From assembly GCA_016125075.1 (NCBI GenBank), contig WGMO01000017.1, positions 1 through 64,000 of the forward strand: a DNA stretch of 64,000 nucleotides, written 5' to 3'. Of this stretch, positions 1 to 7,629 are shown one piece after another. The notes below the pieces were generated by a model that ran no database searches, was not told the origin of the DNA, and saw nothing but the letters and a program-made list of their open reading frames with translations. The position numbers were made by a program, and so were the translations under genes. This DNA comes from Terrimonas sp. Lineage in GTDB: Bacteria > Bacteroidota > Bacteroidia > Chitinophagales > Chitinophagaceae. Each line of letters begins with the position of its first letter. Positions within the stretch are counted from its first letter, which is position 1.

Positions 1-105
1 AAAAACGCGGTGGTTCGGCAAATAAGCTTCCTATAACATCCATATAACTACAGTACCAAAACTCATTTTTTTAAATGGTCAAAAACCAAATACTGCCCTT
101 TTAAT

Positions 106-134
106 GAAAAAAGGCCATCCTTTTTGGACAGCCT
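106..134 (-). terminator. Rho-independent terminator of the PafA-like gene
   Basis: On the minus strand the sequence forms a 9-bp stem (AGGCTGTCC / GGATGGCCT, two G-U pairs, arms at 126-134 and 112-120) with a 5-nt loop, followed by a run of T. It lies about 27 bp beyond the stop codon of the phosphatase gene that ends at 161, as expected for its terminator. Confidence 0.75.
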
Positions 135-160
135 CTTTTCAATTTTATCTTTTGTATGCA

Positions 161-1780
161 TTATTTCATCAGTTCCGGAATAGGCCGGCCAATAGCACCA
201 TTGGGCATCTGAATATGCAGCAGGGCCGCCAAGGTGGGCGCGATATCTGTCATGTAGTGTTCCGTATTCGATTTACCCTTATTGATCCCCCATCCCATCC
301 ATACCAGGGGTATATGGGCATCGTAAGGATACCAGGATCCGTGGGTGGAACCCGTTTTGCCCCCAAAAAAATATCCCGGCTTCAGGACAACCTGAATATC
401 CCCGCCTCTTTTGGTATTAAACCCGTTGACGAACATCTCCCTGACCCGTTCGGGCAGGTTGACCTCCGCTATTTTTTGGGTATCAAAGGCAATCAGTACA
501 TCCGGGTTGGCATTTAATGTCTGCACGATAAACTCCCTGATCTTTTCTTTATCGGCCCCGGCACTATCGATGGCCTTATCGTTGAGGTAAAACTGGTAAT
601 TGGCCGCATCAAGAATACAGTTCTTCACATGGAATTTTTCTTCCACCGCTTTTACAATACTAGAGGAGGAAGCCGTAAGTGTTTGAGCCGGTATTTTATG
701 TTCCTGCAGAAAACCCGGGTTATGGGCTACCCCATGATCTGCGGTGAGAAAGACGGTGTAATTGCCCTTTCCCACTTTCTGGTCAAGGAAAGCAAAGAAG
801 GATGCCAGGTCCCTGTCGAGACGCAGGTAAGTATCTTCGATTTCAATGGAATTGGGGCCGAACTGGTGCCCCACATAATCGGTGGAGGAAATGCTGACGG
901 CCAGGAAATCGGTGATATCATCCCTGCCCATTTGTTCATTCTCCACGGCCTTTCGGGCAAAATCCAGGGTCATCGAATTACCATAGGGGGTTGATGTGAT
1001 CAGACTGTAACTTTTCCCGGCCATTGCAGAAAGTTGATGCGGGAATACAGGTTTATCTTCAAACCCGAATTTGCCCTCGTAGGCAGCATCGTCCCGGTCG
1101 CTCTGTTGATAGGAATGAAGGGGGTACAGGGTATTCCAGTTCAGTCGATAAAAAGAATCCACAATTTTTCGGTTATTGAATCCTGTTACCCATGCCGGTA
1201 AGGCCTCCCTGTAATAGGTGCTGGTTACCCAGTTTCCCGATTTGGTGTCGTACCAGTAAGCTGCATCAGCAGCATGCCCGGCGGGTAGGATACCCCCGCG
1301 GTCTTTGATCGCGATACCGATCACTTTTGACCTGAAATTGGTGGCGAGTTTCAGTTCATCGCAAATGGTACTGGCCCACAGGTTCCGGGGCGATTCCGGA
1401 TCTGCTTTATCCGAGCCCCCGATGGTTTTGACGGTTTCATCTTCCGTACAGTACACCGAACGACCCAGCGATTTATCATACCATTCATTTCCCATGATGC
1501 CATGGATGGCAGGCACCGAACCCGTATAGACGCAGGTATGCCCGGCTGCCGTTACGGTTTGTGCATAAGGGATAAATGTATTCTCGCAGGTGAACCCATC
1601 TCCCAGTAATCTTTTAAAGCCCCCGGCAGAATACCTGTCGTTGAAACGGTACAGGTAATCCCAGCGCATCTGGTCGACCACGATCCCCACCACCAGTTTC
1701 GGCCGGGAAACTTTAGGGGACTGGCTGCAGGAATAAAGGCTTATCAGGAGAAAGACAGGGAAAACAATGCGGTATTTCAT
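161..1780 (-). CDS. Alkaline phosphatase family lipoprotein, PafA-like
   Basis: This is a 539-residue secreted phosphomonoesterase/phosphodiesterase of the alkaline phosphatase superfamily, closest to the PafA type. It begins with a signal peptide ending in a lipobox (LYSC, Cys18), so it is probably a lipoprotein. The metal-binding Asp is in VVDQMRW (about 33-39), the nucleophile region is TVTAAGHTCVYTG (about 75-87) with the family motif HGIMGNEWYD after it, and a later metal site is TADHG (about 348). The length fits the family. It is divergent from the PLP enzyme at 1936 and has its own terminator. Likely role: phosphate release from organophosphates in the periplasm or at the cell surface; substrate range cannot be read from sequence. 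Confidence 0.88.
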   Translation of the reverse strand: MKYRIVFPVFLLISLYSCSQSPKVSRPKLVVGIVVDQMRWDYLYRFNDRYSAGGFKRLLGDGFTCENTFIPYAQTVTAAGHTCVYTGSVPAIHGIMGNEWYDKSLGRSVYCTEDETVKTIGGSDKADPESPRNLWASTICDELKLATNFRSKVIGIAIKDRGGILPAGHAADAAYWYDTKSGNWVTSTYYREALPAWVTGFNNRKIVDSFYRLNWNTLYPLHSYQQSDRDDAAYEGKFGFEDKPVFPHQLSAMAGKSYSLITSTPYGNSMTLDFARKAVENEQMGRDDITDFLAVSISSTDYVGHQFGPNSIEIEDTYLRLDRDLASFFAFLDQKVGKGNYTVFLTADHGVAHNPGFLQEHKIPAQTLTASSSSIVKAVEEKFHVKNCILDAANYQFYLNDKAIDSAGADKEKIREFIVQTLNANPDVLIAFDTQKIAEVNLPERVREMFVNGFNTKRGGDIQVVLKPGYFFGGKTGSTHGSWYPYDAHIPLVWMGWGINKGKSNTEHYMTDIAPTLAALLHIQMPNGAIGRPIPELMK

Positions 1781-1894
1781 GCTTGAAATCTTTTGGCCGA
1801 AATTAACAAAACAAAAGCGAATAGTTTTGATTTTGAGATTGTTAACAGATATTTTATGGGGTAAAAAATTATCAAAATTTATTTCCTATTGAAT

Positions 1895-1902
1895 TACCTT
1901 TG
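1895..1902 (+). promoter_or_regulatory. Bacteroidota -7 promoter element (TACCTTTG)
   Basis: TACCTTTG matches the Bacteroidota -7 consensus TAnnTTTG exactly. It lies 33 nt before the ATG at 1936, predicting a leader of roughly 28 nt. No TTTG -33 box is seen at the usual spacing. Confidence 0.55.
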
Positions 1903-1935
1903 CGACATTTGAAAATAGCATAACAACAGTATTAT

Positions 1936-3237
1936 ATGGCAGATATTTTTGAGCGTTTAGTTAAGAATTATGGCCCGATCGGCCAACACCGTAAACAGGC
2001 ACATGGTTATTTTGCCTTTCCGAAACTGGAGGGTGAAATCGGCAGCCGGATGATCTTCAGGGGTAAGGAAAAGATTGTATGGAGCCTGAACAATTACCTG
2101 GGTCTTGCCAATCATCCTGAAGTCAGGAAGGCCGATGCCCAGGGTGCCGCTGATTACGGGCTCGCCTATCCCATGGGTGCGCGGATGATGAGCGGAAATA
2201 CCAACTTACACGAACAACTGGAATCGGAACTCGCTGCCTTTGTGATGAAGGAAGACGCGATCCTCCTCAACTATGGTTACCAGGGCATGAGCAGCCTGAT
2301 CGATGTGTTATGCAGCCGGCACGACATCATCGTCTATGATGCAGAAAGCCATGCCTGTATCATTGATGGCCTGAGAATGCATGCGGGTCACCGGTATGTT
2401 TTCAAGCATAATGACCTTGCCGATTGTGAAAAACAATTACAAAGAGCGAGTGCGTTGATCGAAAAACAGAATGCCGGTGGCATTTTGCTGATCACAGAAG
2501 GCGTATTCGGTATGGCGGGTGACCAGGGCAAATTGAAAGAGATCGTTGCCCTAAAAGAAAAATATTCATTTCGCTTACTGGTAGATGATGCACATGGTTT
2601 TGGCACCCTGGGAAAGACCGGTGCCGGTGCCGGGGAAGAACAGGGTGTGCAAAATGAAATTGATCTTTATTTTTCCACTTTTGCCAAATCAATGGCTTCC
2701 ATCGGCGCCTTTATTGCCGGTGATGCCCAGATCATTGATTATATCCGCTATAATATCAGGAGCCAGATCTTCGCCAAAAGCCTGCCCATGGCCCTGGTGG
2801 TCGGGAACCTGAAAAGGCTGGAATTGCTGAGGACCACGCCGGCTCTCAAAGAGAAATTATGGGAAAACGCCAAAAAACTTCAGGCCGGTTTAAAGGAAAG
2901 GGGTTTTGATATTGGCAATACAGATTCTGTGGTGACTCCGGTCTATATGAAAGGCGGGGTGGAGGAAGCTACAGCCATGGTGATGGACCTCAGAGAGAAC
3001 TATCATATTTTCGCCTCCATTGTTGTTTACCCGGTCATTCCGAAGGGCCATATTATTTACAGGCTGATCCCTTCCGCTGCTCATACCGATGAGGATATCG
3101 AACTGACCCTGAAAGCTTTTGAAGCAACCAAGCAGAAACTAGTGGCAGGAGAATATAAAGTGGAATCCGTACCGGATATGGCAGAGTTTTCGGGAAAACG
3201 CTTTGAATACATGATGGACAAGCCCAAAAATAAATAA
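1936..3237 (+). CDS. Alpha-oxoamine synthase family PLP enzyme (serine palmitoyltransferase-like)
   Basis: This 433-residue protein belongs to the fold-type I PLP enzymes that condense an amino acid with an acyl-CoA (KBL, BioF, SPT). The PLP Schiff-base lysine is Lys251 in TFAKSMASIG; Asp217 and His220 lie in VDDAHGFG; the PLP-stacking His is His139 in ESHACI; LNNYLGL (51-57) is the substrate-entry motif. Bacteroidota make sphingolipids and use such an enzyme for the first step, so serine palmitoyltransferase is the favoured call. 8-Amino-7-oxononanoate synthase or 2-amino-3-ketobutyrate ligase are alternatives; no biotin or threonine-catabolism genes are nearby. It is a single-gene unit followed by a strong terminator. 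Confidence 0.8.
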   Translation: MADIFERLVKNYGPIGQHRKQAHGYFAFPKLEGEIGSRMIFRGKEKIVWSLNNYLGLANHPEVRKADAQGAADYGLAYPMGARMMSGNTNLHEQLESELAAFVMKEDAILLNYGYQGMSSLIDVLCSRHDIIVYDAESHACIIDGLRMHAGHRYVFKHNDLADCEKQLQRASALIEKQNAGGILLITEGVFGMAGDQGKLKEIVALKEKYSFRLLVDDAHGFGTLGKTGAGAGEEQGVQNEIDLYFSTFAKSMASIGAFIAGDAQIIDYIRYNIRSQIFAKSLPMALVVGNLKRLELLRTTPALKEKLWENAKKLQAGLKERGFDIGNTDSVVTPVYMKGGVEEATAMVMDLRENYHIFASIVVYPVIPKGHIIYRLIPSAAHTDEDIELTLKAFEATKQKLVAGEYKVESVPDMAEFSGKRFEYMMDKPKNK

Positions 3238-3258
3238 TAAGAACCCCAATCATTTCAA

Positions 3259-3283
3259 CCCCGATTTCATCGGGGTTTTTTTT
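3259..3283 (+). terminator. Rho-independent terminator after the PLP enzyme
   Basis: A 7-bp GC-rich stem (CCCCGAT / ATCGGGG) with loop TTC is followed by eight T. It sits 21 bp after the stop codon of the PLP enzyme. Confidence 0.9.
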
Positions 3284-3306
3284 GTCCCGGCCCCCAAAAA
3301 AAAGAA

Positions 3307-3325
3307 CCCCCGATGAAATCGGGGG
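3307..3325 (-). terminator. Second hairpin, mirror copy of the preceding terminator
   Basis: CCCCCGAT-GAA-ATCGGGGG forms an 8-bp stem. Read on the minus strand it is followed by TTCTTTTTTTT, so it would stop leftward transcription. It is essentially the reverse complement of the hairpin at 3259-3275. No minus-strand gene ends here. The remaining space to 3574 holds no credible ORF: it is AT-rich, contains a short direct repeat (AACCATTAACCATTAA near 3339-3354) and one palindrome at 3498. Confidence 0.6.
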
Positions 3326-3497
3326 GCCCTAATCAAAAACCATTAACCATTAAACCTTATCCTATGAAAATTCATTGCTAATCTCGTTAATAATTATTTA
3401 ATACAACCAAAACAGAAATACTTTTTTATGCCCCGATAGGACAAAATCACCGTTTGAACATGAAATATTGATTTATGTCAACCTATTGAGGCTTAAT

Positions 3498-3517
3498 TTG
3501 TAGTAACATAACTACAA
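3498..3517. promoter_or_regulatory. Palindrome upstream of ubiX (possible operator)
   Basis: TTGTAGT-AACATA-ACTACAA is a perfect 7-bp inverted repeat with a 6-bp spacer, 57 bp upstream of the ubiX start. It has the form of an operator for a dimeric regulator; it has no T tract, so it is not a terminator. Confidence 0.35.
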
Positions 3518-3574
3518 GAAGTGTAAAACATACCTTTAATTCGGTAGGGGAATGATAACTTTATATCCGGTATT

Positions 3575-4159
3575 ATGACAGCAGGCAGCCAAAATAAACA
3601 TAAAGTGGTAGTGGCCCTTACGGGTGCCAGCGGTTCCGTTTATGCCAAAGTATTACTGGATAAACTCGCCGGCATGAGCGACCAATGGCAGGAATTATCT
3701 GTGGTGATGACCGACAATGCCAGGCAGGTCTGGCATACGGAACTGGGTAACGCCAACCATGACCATTACCCGGTGACATATTTTGATAAGCATGATTTTA
3801 TGGCTCCTTTTGCTTCCGGGTCGGGACAGTATCAGACAATGATTATCATTCCCTGTTCGATGGGTACCCTGGGACGGATTGCCGGAGGGATTTCCAATGA
3901 CCTGATCACAAGGGCAGCTGATGTAATCTTAAAGGAACGCAGAAAACTGATCTGTGTAGTAAGGGACACGCCCTATAACCTTGTACATATCCGGAATATG
4001 GAAACGGTAACCCTGGCGGGTGGGATTATCTGTCCGGCCACCCCCTCTTTTTACAGTAAACCCGCTACGATTGAAGCCGTGGCCGCTACGGTGGTGGACC
4101 GGGTTCTGGATCTTGCCGGGTTTGACCTCAACACCTTTCGCTGGGGAACAAAATCCTGA
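3575..4159 (+). CDS. ubiX: UbiX family flavin prenyltransferase
   Basis: This 194-residue protein matches UbiX, which prenylates FMN with dimethylallyl phosphate to make prenyl-FMN, the cofactor of UbiD-type decarboxylases. Visible motifs are the N-terminal ALTGASGSVYA (about 13-23), the IIPCSMGTLGRIAGG phosphate/FMN region (about 90-104), and ERRKLICVVRDTPYNL (about 128-143) with conserved Arg and Glu. Length is normal for the family. No ubiD is in the window, so the client decarboxylase is unknown. It converges on lolA with a 15-bp gap. Confidence 0.88.
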   Translation: MTAGSQNKHKVVVALTGASGSVYAKVLLDKLAGMSDQWQELSVVMTDNARQVWHTELGNANHDHYPVTYFDKHDFMAPFASGSGQYQTMIIIPCSMGTLGRIAGGISNDLITRAADVILKERRKLICVVRDTPYNLVHIRNMETVTLAGGIICPATPSFYSKPATIEAVAATVVDRVLDLAGFDLNTFRWGTKS

Positions 4160-4174
4160 AAAAAAAGGTAATGA

Positions 4175-4843
4175 TCAACGAAGGTCAATCACCTCGACAC
4201 CGGGATATTTCTTTTCATCAAAAACAAAATAGGAATCATTGATAGCCGTATTGGGCTGAAGTGTATTCACATCATACACATAAGTGCTCCCTGCTTTTTC
4301 AAGCACTTTCGTACCGGTAATGGTCTTTGCCGCCTTATCGACATAAATATAGACTTTATGAAAGGTCTTGTTCTTATCGATGGGTGTCATTTCGATCTCC
4401 TGGATCGTTTTAGCACCATTCTTTTTTTCACCATTCAATTTATAGAGGAAATCTTTATCATAGAAATCAGTGAATAATTTTTGCGGGGTGATAGAGCCGC
4501 CGGAGGCATCCAGTTTGGTAATGGTCACTTCGTTCGCACTGTTATCAAAAGTCCATACATTCGAACCGTCGCAGAAGATCTCCTGCCCGATAAAACTGAC
4601 CCTGTATTTGTTGCCCTTCATAAAGACCGTGCCTTTTTTGGTGGACAGTACTTTTCCGGCCCCGTTTTCAACTTTATAGGTAAATGTGGATTTTAAGGTT
4701 TTAAATGTCTTGAATTTCACACTCACCGCATCCAGAACTTTCTTTGCCGCCGGATCATTCGAAGCCGCATTACCCTGCGAAGAAACCGTCATAACCGAAC
4801 TGACTATCAATAATAATGTAAGGATTTGCTTCATCATTCTCAT
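4175..4843 (-). CDS. lolA: LolA-like outer membrane lipoprotein carrier protein
   Basis: This 222-residue periplasmic protein starts with a signal peptide ending near SSQGNA (about 20-27), followed by a LolA/LolB-type incomplete beta-barrel sequence. Recognisable family features are the segment after the first helix (FKTLKSTFTYKV), the GTVFMKGNKYRV strand, the DGSNVWTFD hairpin and SPQK-like ITPQKLFTDFY. It would carry lipoproteins from the inner to the outer membrane. It lies directly downstream of ftsK on the same strand (86-bp gap), an arrangement common in Bacteroidota. A promoter box (TATCTTCG, 4854-4861) suggests it also has its own transcript. Confidence 0.85.
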   Translation of the reverse strand: MRMMKQILTLLLIVSSVMTVSSQGNAASNDPAAKKVLDAVSVKFKTFKTLKSTFTYKVENGAGKVLSTKKGTVFMKGNKYRVSFIGQEIFCDGSNVWTFDNSANEVTITKLDASGGSITPQKLFTDFYDKDFLYKLNGEKKNGAKTIQEIEMTPIDKNKTFHKVYIYVDKAAKTITGTKVLEKAGSTYVYDVNTLQPNTAINDSYFVFDEKKYPGVEVIDLR

Positions 4844-4853
4844 ATTAAAAGCG

Positions 4854-4861
4854 CGAAGATA
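4854..4861 (-). promoter_or_regulatory. Probable -7 promoter element for lolA (TATCTTCG)
   Basis: TATCTTCG differs from TAnnTTTG at one position. The same C variant occurs before pyrF, the metalloprotease gene and pntAA in this window. It ends 10 nt before the lolA ATG. Confidence 0.4.
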
Positions 4862-4929
4862 ATTAATTACAGGTACAAGACGAGGTTCACTGCCCTTTAA
4901 GTTGCGCGCAGGTCATTTTCTTTAACATC

Positions 4930-7473
4930 TTATAAACTGAGGTTGGAAAGATGTTGTTCAAGGTCATATTCTGTTTTGATCAGGACTTCCCGGGCCTTGC
5001 TTCCCTGGCTGGGGCCTACAATACCGGCGGATTCCAACTGGTCCATTAACCTCCCGGCCCTGTTATAACCCAGTTTCATCCTTCTTTGCAGGAGGGAAGT
5101 GGAACCCACCTGGTTTTGCACAATGATCCTGGCTGCATCTTCAAAAAGGGCATCCCGGTCATTCAGGTCAAAATCCTTTCCTTCCAGGTCCTTTTCATCG
5201 ATATACTCGGGTAACAGAAATGCCTGCGGGTAGCCTCTTTGCTTACCCACATGTTCCACTACTTTTTCTACTTCCGGGGTATCGACAAAAGCACATTGCA
5301 ACCTGATCAGTTCTCCATGATGCGAGATCAGCATATCCCCTTTCCCGATCAGTTGTTCGGCGCCCCCTGCATCCAGGATGGTGCGGGAATCGATCTTGGA
5401 GGAGACCTTGAAAGCGATCCTGGTGGGGAAATTCGCCTTAATGGTTCCCGTAATGATATTCACAGAAGGACGCTGGGTGGCAATGATCAGGTGAATACCT
5501 ACGGCACGGGCCAGCTGGGCCAGCCGCGCAATGGGCATTTCGATCTCTTTGCCAGCGGTCATGATCAGGTCGGCAAACTCATCGATCACGAGCACGATGA
5601 AAGGAAGGAACTGGTGCCCTTTCTGGGGATTGAGTTTTCTTTTGATGAATTTTTCATTGTATTCGCGGATATTCCGCGCACCGGCCTCTTTTAAAAGATC
5701 GTAACGGTTATCCATCTCGATACAAAGTGCATTCAGCGTATGAACAACCTTCTTGGTATCGGTGATGATCGCTTCTTCTTCGCCGGGCAGTTTGGCCAGG
5801 AAATGCTTTTCGATATGCCGATAGATATTCAGCTCCACTTTCTTGGGATCGATCAGTACCAGTTTTAACTGGGAAGGATGTTTCTTGTACAGCAGGGAAA
5901 CAAGGATCGCATTCAACCCTACCGATTTACCCTGACCGGTCGCCCCGGCCATCAGCATATGCGGCATGGAAGTAAGATCAACGATATAATTATCATTATC
6001 GATCTTCTTCCCGATGGCGATCGGTAAACTGTAGTTGTTGTACTGGAATTTCTCTGAAGACAATAAGGTGCGCATGCTCACGATGCTCTTCTTCACATTC
6101 GGCACTTCGATACCGATCGTACCCTTTCCCGGAATCGGGGCAATAATACGGATCCCAAGGGCTGCCAGGCTTAAAGCGATATCATCTTCCAGGTTCTTGA
6201 TCCTTGAAATCCGAACGCCGGCCGCCGGAACGATTTCATAAAGAGTGACCGTAGGGCCAACCGTAGCACTGATCTTCTGTATATGGATATCATAATTCTT
6301 GAGCGTATTGATGATCTGGTTTTTATTATTCTCCAGTTCATTGGCATCCTGAACGATCTTATCATTACTATGGATATCCAGCAGTTCCAGTTTCGGGTAT
6401 TTGTAATCCCGGAGGTCCAGTGTGGGTTCGTAGGGAGGGAGGTTTTCATAGGTCTTTTCACCGGTCTCTTCGGCCACCGGATCCGGAACGGATTTGATCT
6501 CCAGTTCAAGGTCATCTCCTGCCGTTTGCTTTCCTGCTTTACCAATTCCTTTACCTGGATCGCCGTCCGCATCCTGATTGTCTTGCCTATCTTCCGGTAT
6601 TTCTATGCCGGAAAGATCAGGTTCCAGTTGAACGACCGGGGATGTTTCCGGTTCTTTTTCGATAATACTCAAAGGAGGATTTGAGGGATCCTCCTGTACA
6701 TTCATGAACAGCTTTCCGCCTTCATTTTTAAGCTTGTTTCCTTTTCCGCCATCCTCCGCATAAAGGTCATTAAGCGTTTTAGCGCCGGGGTTAAGATCAG
6801 CAACCGCATCCTCCGGTATTTCATCATTTATTGCGGGTACAGCCGTTTTTTTCTTTCGTTCGGGTAATTGGAAACTGGGATTGAATTGCCAGATGACATA
6901 GGCCAGTACAATGACCAGCAGGAGCAGCCCGGTACCGAAAACACCCAGAAAATCGATCAGCCATTCACTGATCATACGTCCTACACCACCCCCAAAGGGA
7001 AAATCACTACCCGGGGATAAAAAGGCGAGCGAAACAGATAATACCAGTAAACCAATGGTCACATAGCGCAGGTTGCGCCAAACCGACCAAACTTTTCTTT
7101 CCAGTAAAAGGTTGCTTCCGACGATAAAAAAGAAAGTGCAGATCAGCAACGAGGCGATCCCGAAACCTTTAAAAATAAAGAAATGAGAAACCAGTGCTCC
7201 CAGGCGTCCGAGAAGGTTGGCAACCCTGATATCATTATCAAAAAGGATGGAAGCCCCGGACATCACTTTGTCCTGATCTTCCTTCCAGGTAAAAAAATAG
7301 GACAGGAAGGAGGTGAAAAGTAAAATGGATATGAGCAGGGATAAAGCCCCGATGATCTTCCAGGTCCTTTCATCTTTCACAATCTCCTTCAGGCTGACCT
7401 TTTCTTCTTTCTCAGGCTTCAGATTATTTTGATCCGGTTTTTTCGACTTGGTCTTTTTCAGCTTATTAGCCAT
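4930..7473 (-). CDS. ftsK: DNA translocase FtsK/SpoIIIE family
   Basis: This 847-residue protein is the septal DNA pump that clears chromosome ends during division and, in the family, activates dimer resolution. Four membrane segments lie in the first 200 residues (about 38-57, 92-112, 130-150, 170-195), then a Pro/Glu-rich linker (about 205-345), the alpha/beta motor domain with Walker A GATGQGKS (about 507-514) and Walker B LVIDEFADL (about 628), the ATQRPS motif, and a C-terminal winged-helix gamma domain (about 780-847) that would bind KOPS-like sites. Length is normal. The promoter box at 7479-7486 is only 5 nt from the ATG, implying a nearly leaderless transcript. Confidence 0.95.
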   Translation of the reverse strand: MANKLKKTKSKKPDQNNLKPEKEEKVSLKEIVKDERTWKIIGALSLLISILLFTSFLSYFFTWKEDQDKVMSGASILFDNDIRVANLLGRLGALVSHFFIFKGFGIASLLICTFFFIVGSNLLLERKVWSVWRNLRYVTIGLLVLSVSLAFLSPGSDFPFGGGVGRMISEWLIDFLGVFGTGLLLLVIVLAYVIWQFNPSFQLPERKKKTAVPAINDEIPEDAVADLNPGAKTLNDLYAEDGGKGNKLKNEGGKLFMNVQEDPSNPPLSIIEKEPETSPVVQLEPDLSGIEIPEDRQDNQDADGDPGKGIGKAGKQTAGDDLELEIKSVPDPVAEETGEKTYENLPPYEPTLDLRDYKYPKLELLDIHSNDKIVQDANELENNKNQIINTLKNYDIHIQKISATVGPTVTLYEIVPAAGVRISRIKNLEDDIALSLAALGIRIIAPIPGKGTIGIEVPNVKKSIVSMRTLLSSEKFQYNNYSLPIAIGKKIDNDNYIVDLTSMPHMLMAGATGQGKSVGLNAILVSLLYKKHPSQLKLVLIDPKKVELNIYRHIEKHFLAKLPGEEEAIITDTKKVVHTLNALCIEMDNRYDLLKEAGARNIREYNEKFIKRKLNPQKGHQFLPFIVLVIDEFADLIMTAGKEIEMPIARLAQLARAVGIHLIIATQRPSVNIITGTIKANFPTRIAFKVSSKIDSRTILDAGGAEQLIGKGDMLISHHGELIRLQCAFVDTPEVEKVVEHVGKQRGYPQAFLLPEYIDEKDLEGKDFDLNDRDALFEDAARIIVQNQVGSTSLLQRRMKLGYNRAGRLMDQLESAGIVGPSQGSKAREVLIKTEYDLEQHLSNLSL

Positions 7474-7478
7474 ATTCG

Positions 7479-7486
7479 CAAAGATA
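7479..7486 (-). promoter_or_regulatory. -7 promoter element for ftsK (TATCTTTG)
   Basis: TATCTTTG is an exact TAnnTTTG match, with 5 nt between it and the ftsK ATG at 7473. Transcription would begin at or within a few nt of the start codon. Confidence 0.5.
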
Positions 7487-7601
7487 AGAAGAAGGAAATG
7501 AGCTTAAGAATCCCGGAACACAAAATAAAGCCTCATGTACCCCTAAGAAAAATACCACTAAAGTGTTATCCTTAATACTGTAATATACCAATGCAGGGTA
7601 T

Positions 7602-7609
7602 TATTTTTG
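7602..7609 (+). promoter_or_regulatory. -7 promoter element for the 7TM histidine kinase (TATTTTTG)
   Basis: TATTTTTG matches TAnnTTTG. It lies downstream of an in-frame ATG at 7591 and 20 nt upstream of the ATG at 7630, so it argues that 7630 is the true start. Confidence 0.45.
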
Positions 7610-7629
7610 TTACTCAGCAATCCCTCTTC

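Noticed and set aside
104-517. Open frames antisense to long genes throughout the window (example: 104-517 plus strand under the phosphatase gene)
   Set aside because: They lie opposite conserved coding sequence, have no recognisable protein features and are expected by chance at this base composition.
3238-3574. Riboswitch or structured RNA in the longest gene-free gap
   Set aside because: Apart from the two hairpins and one short palindrome there is no multi-stem arrangement or conserved riboswitch core I can recognise.
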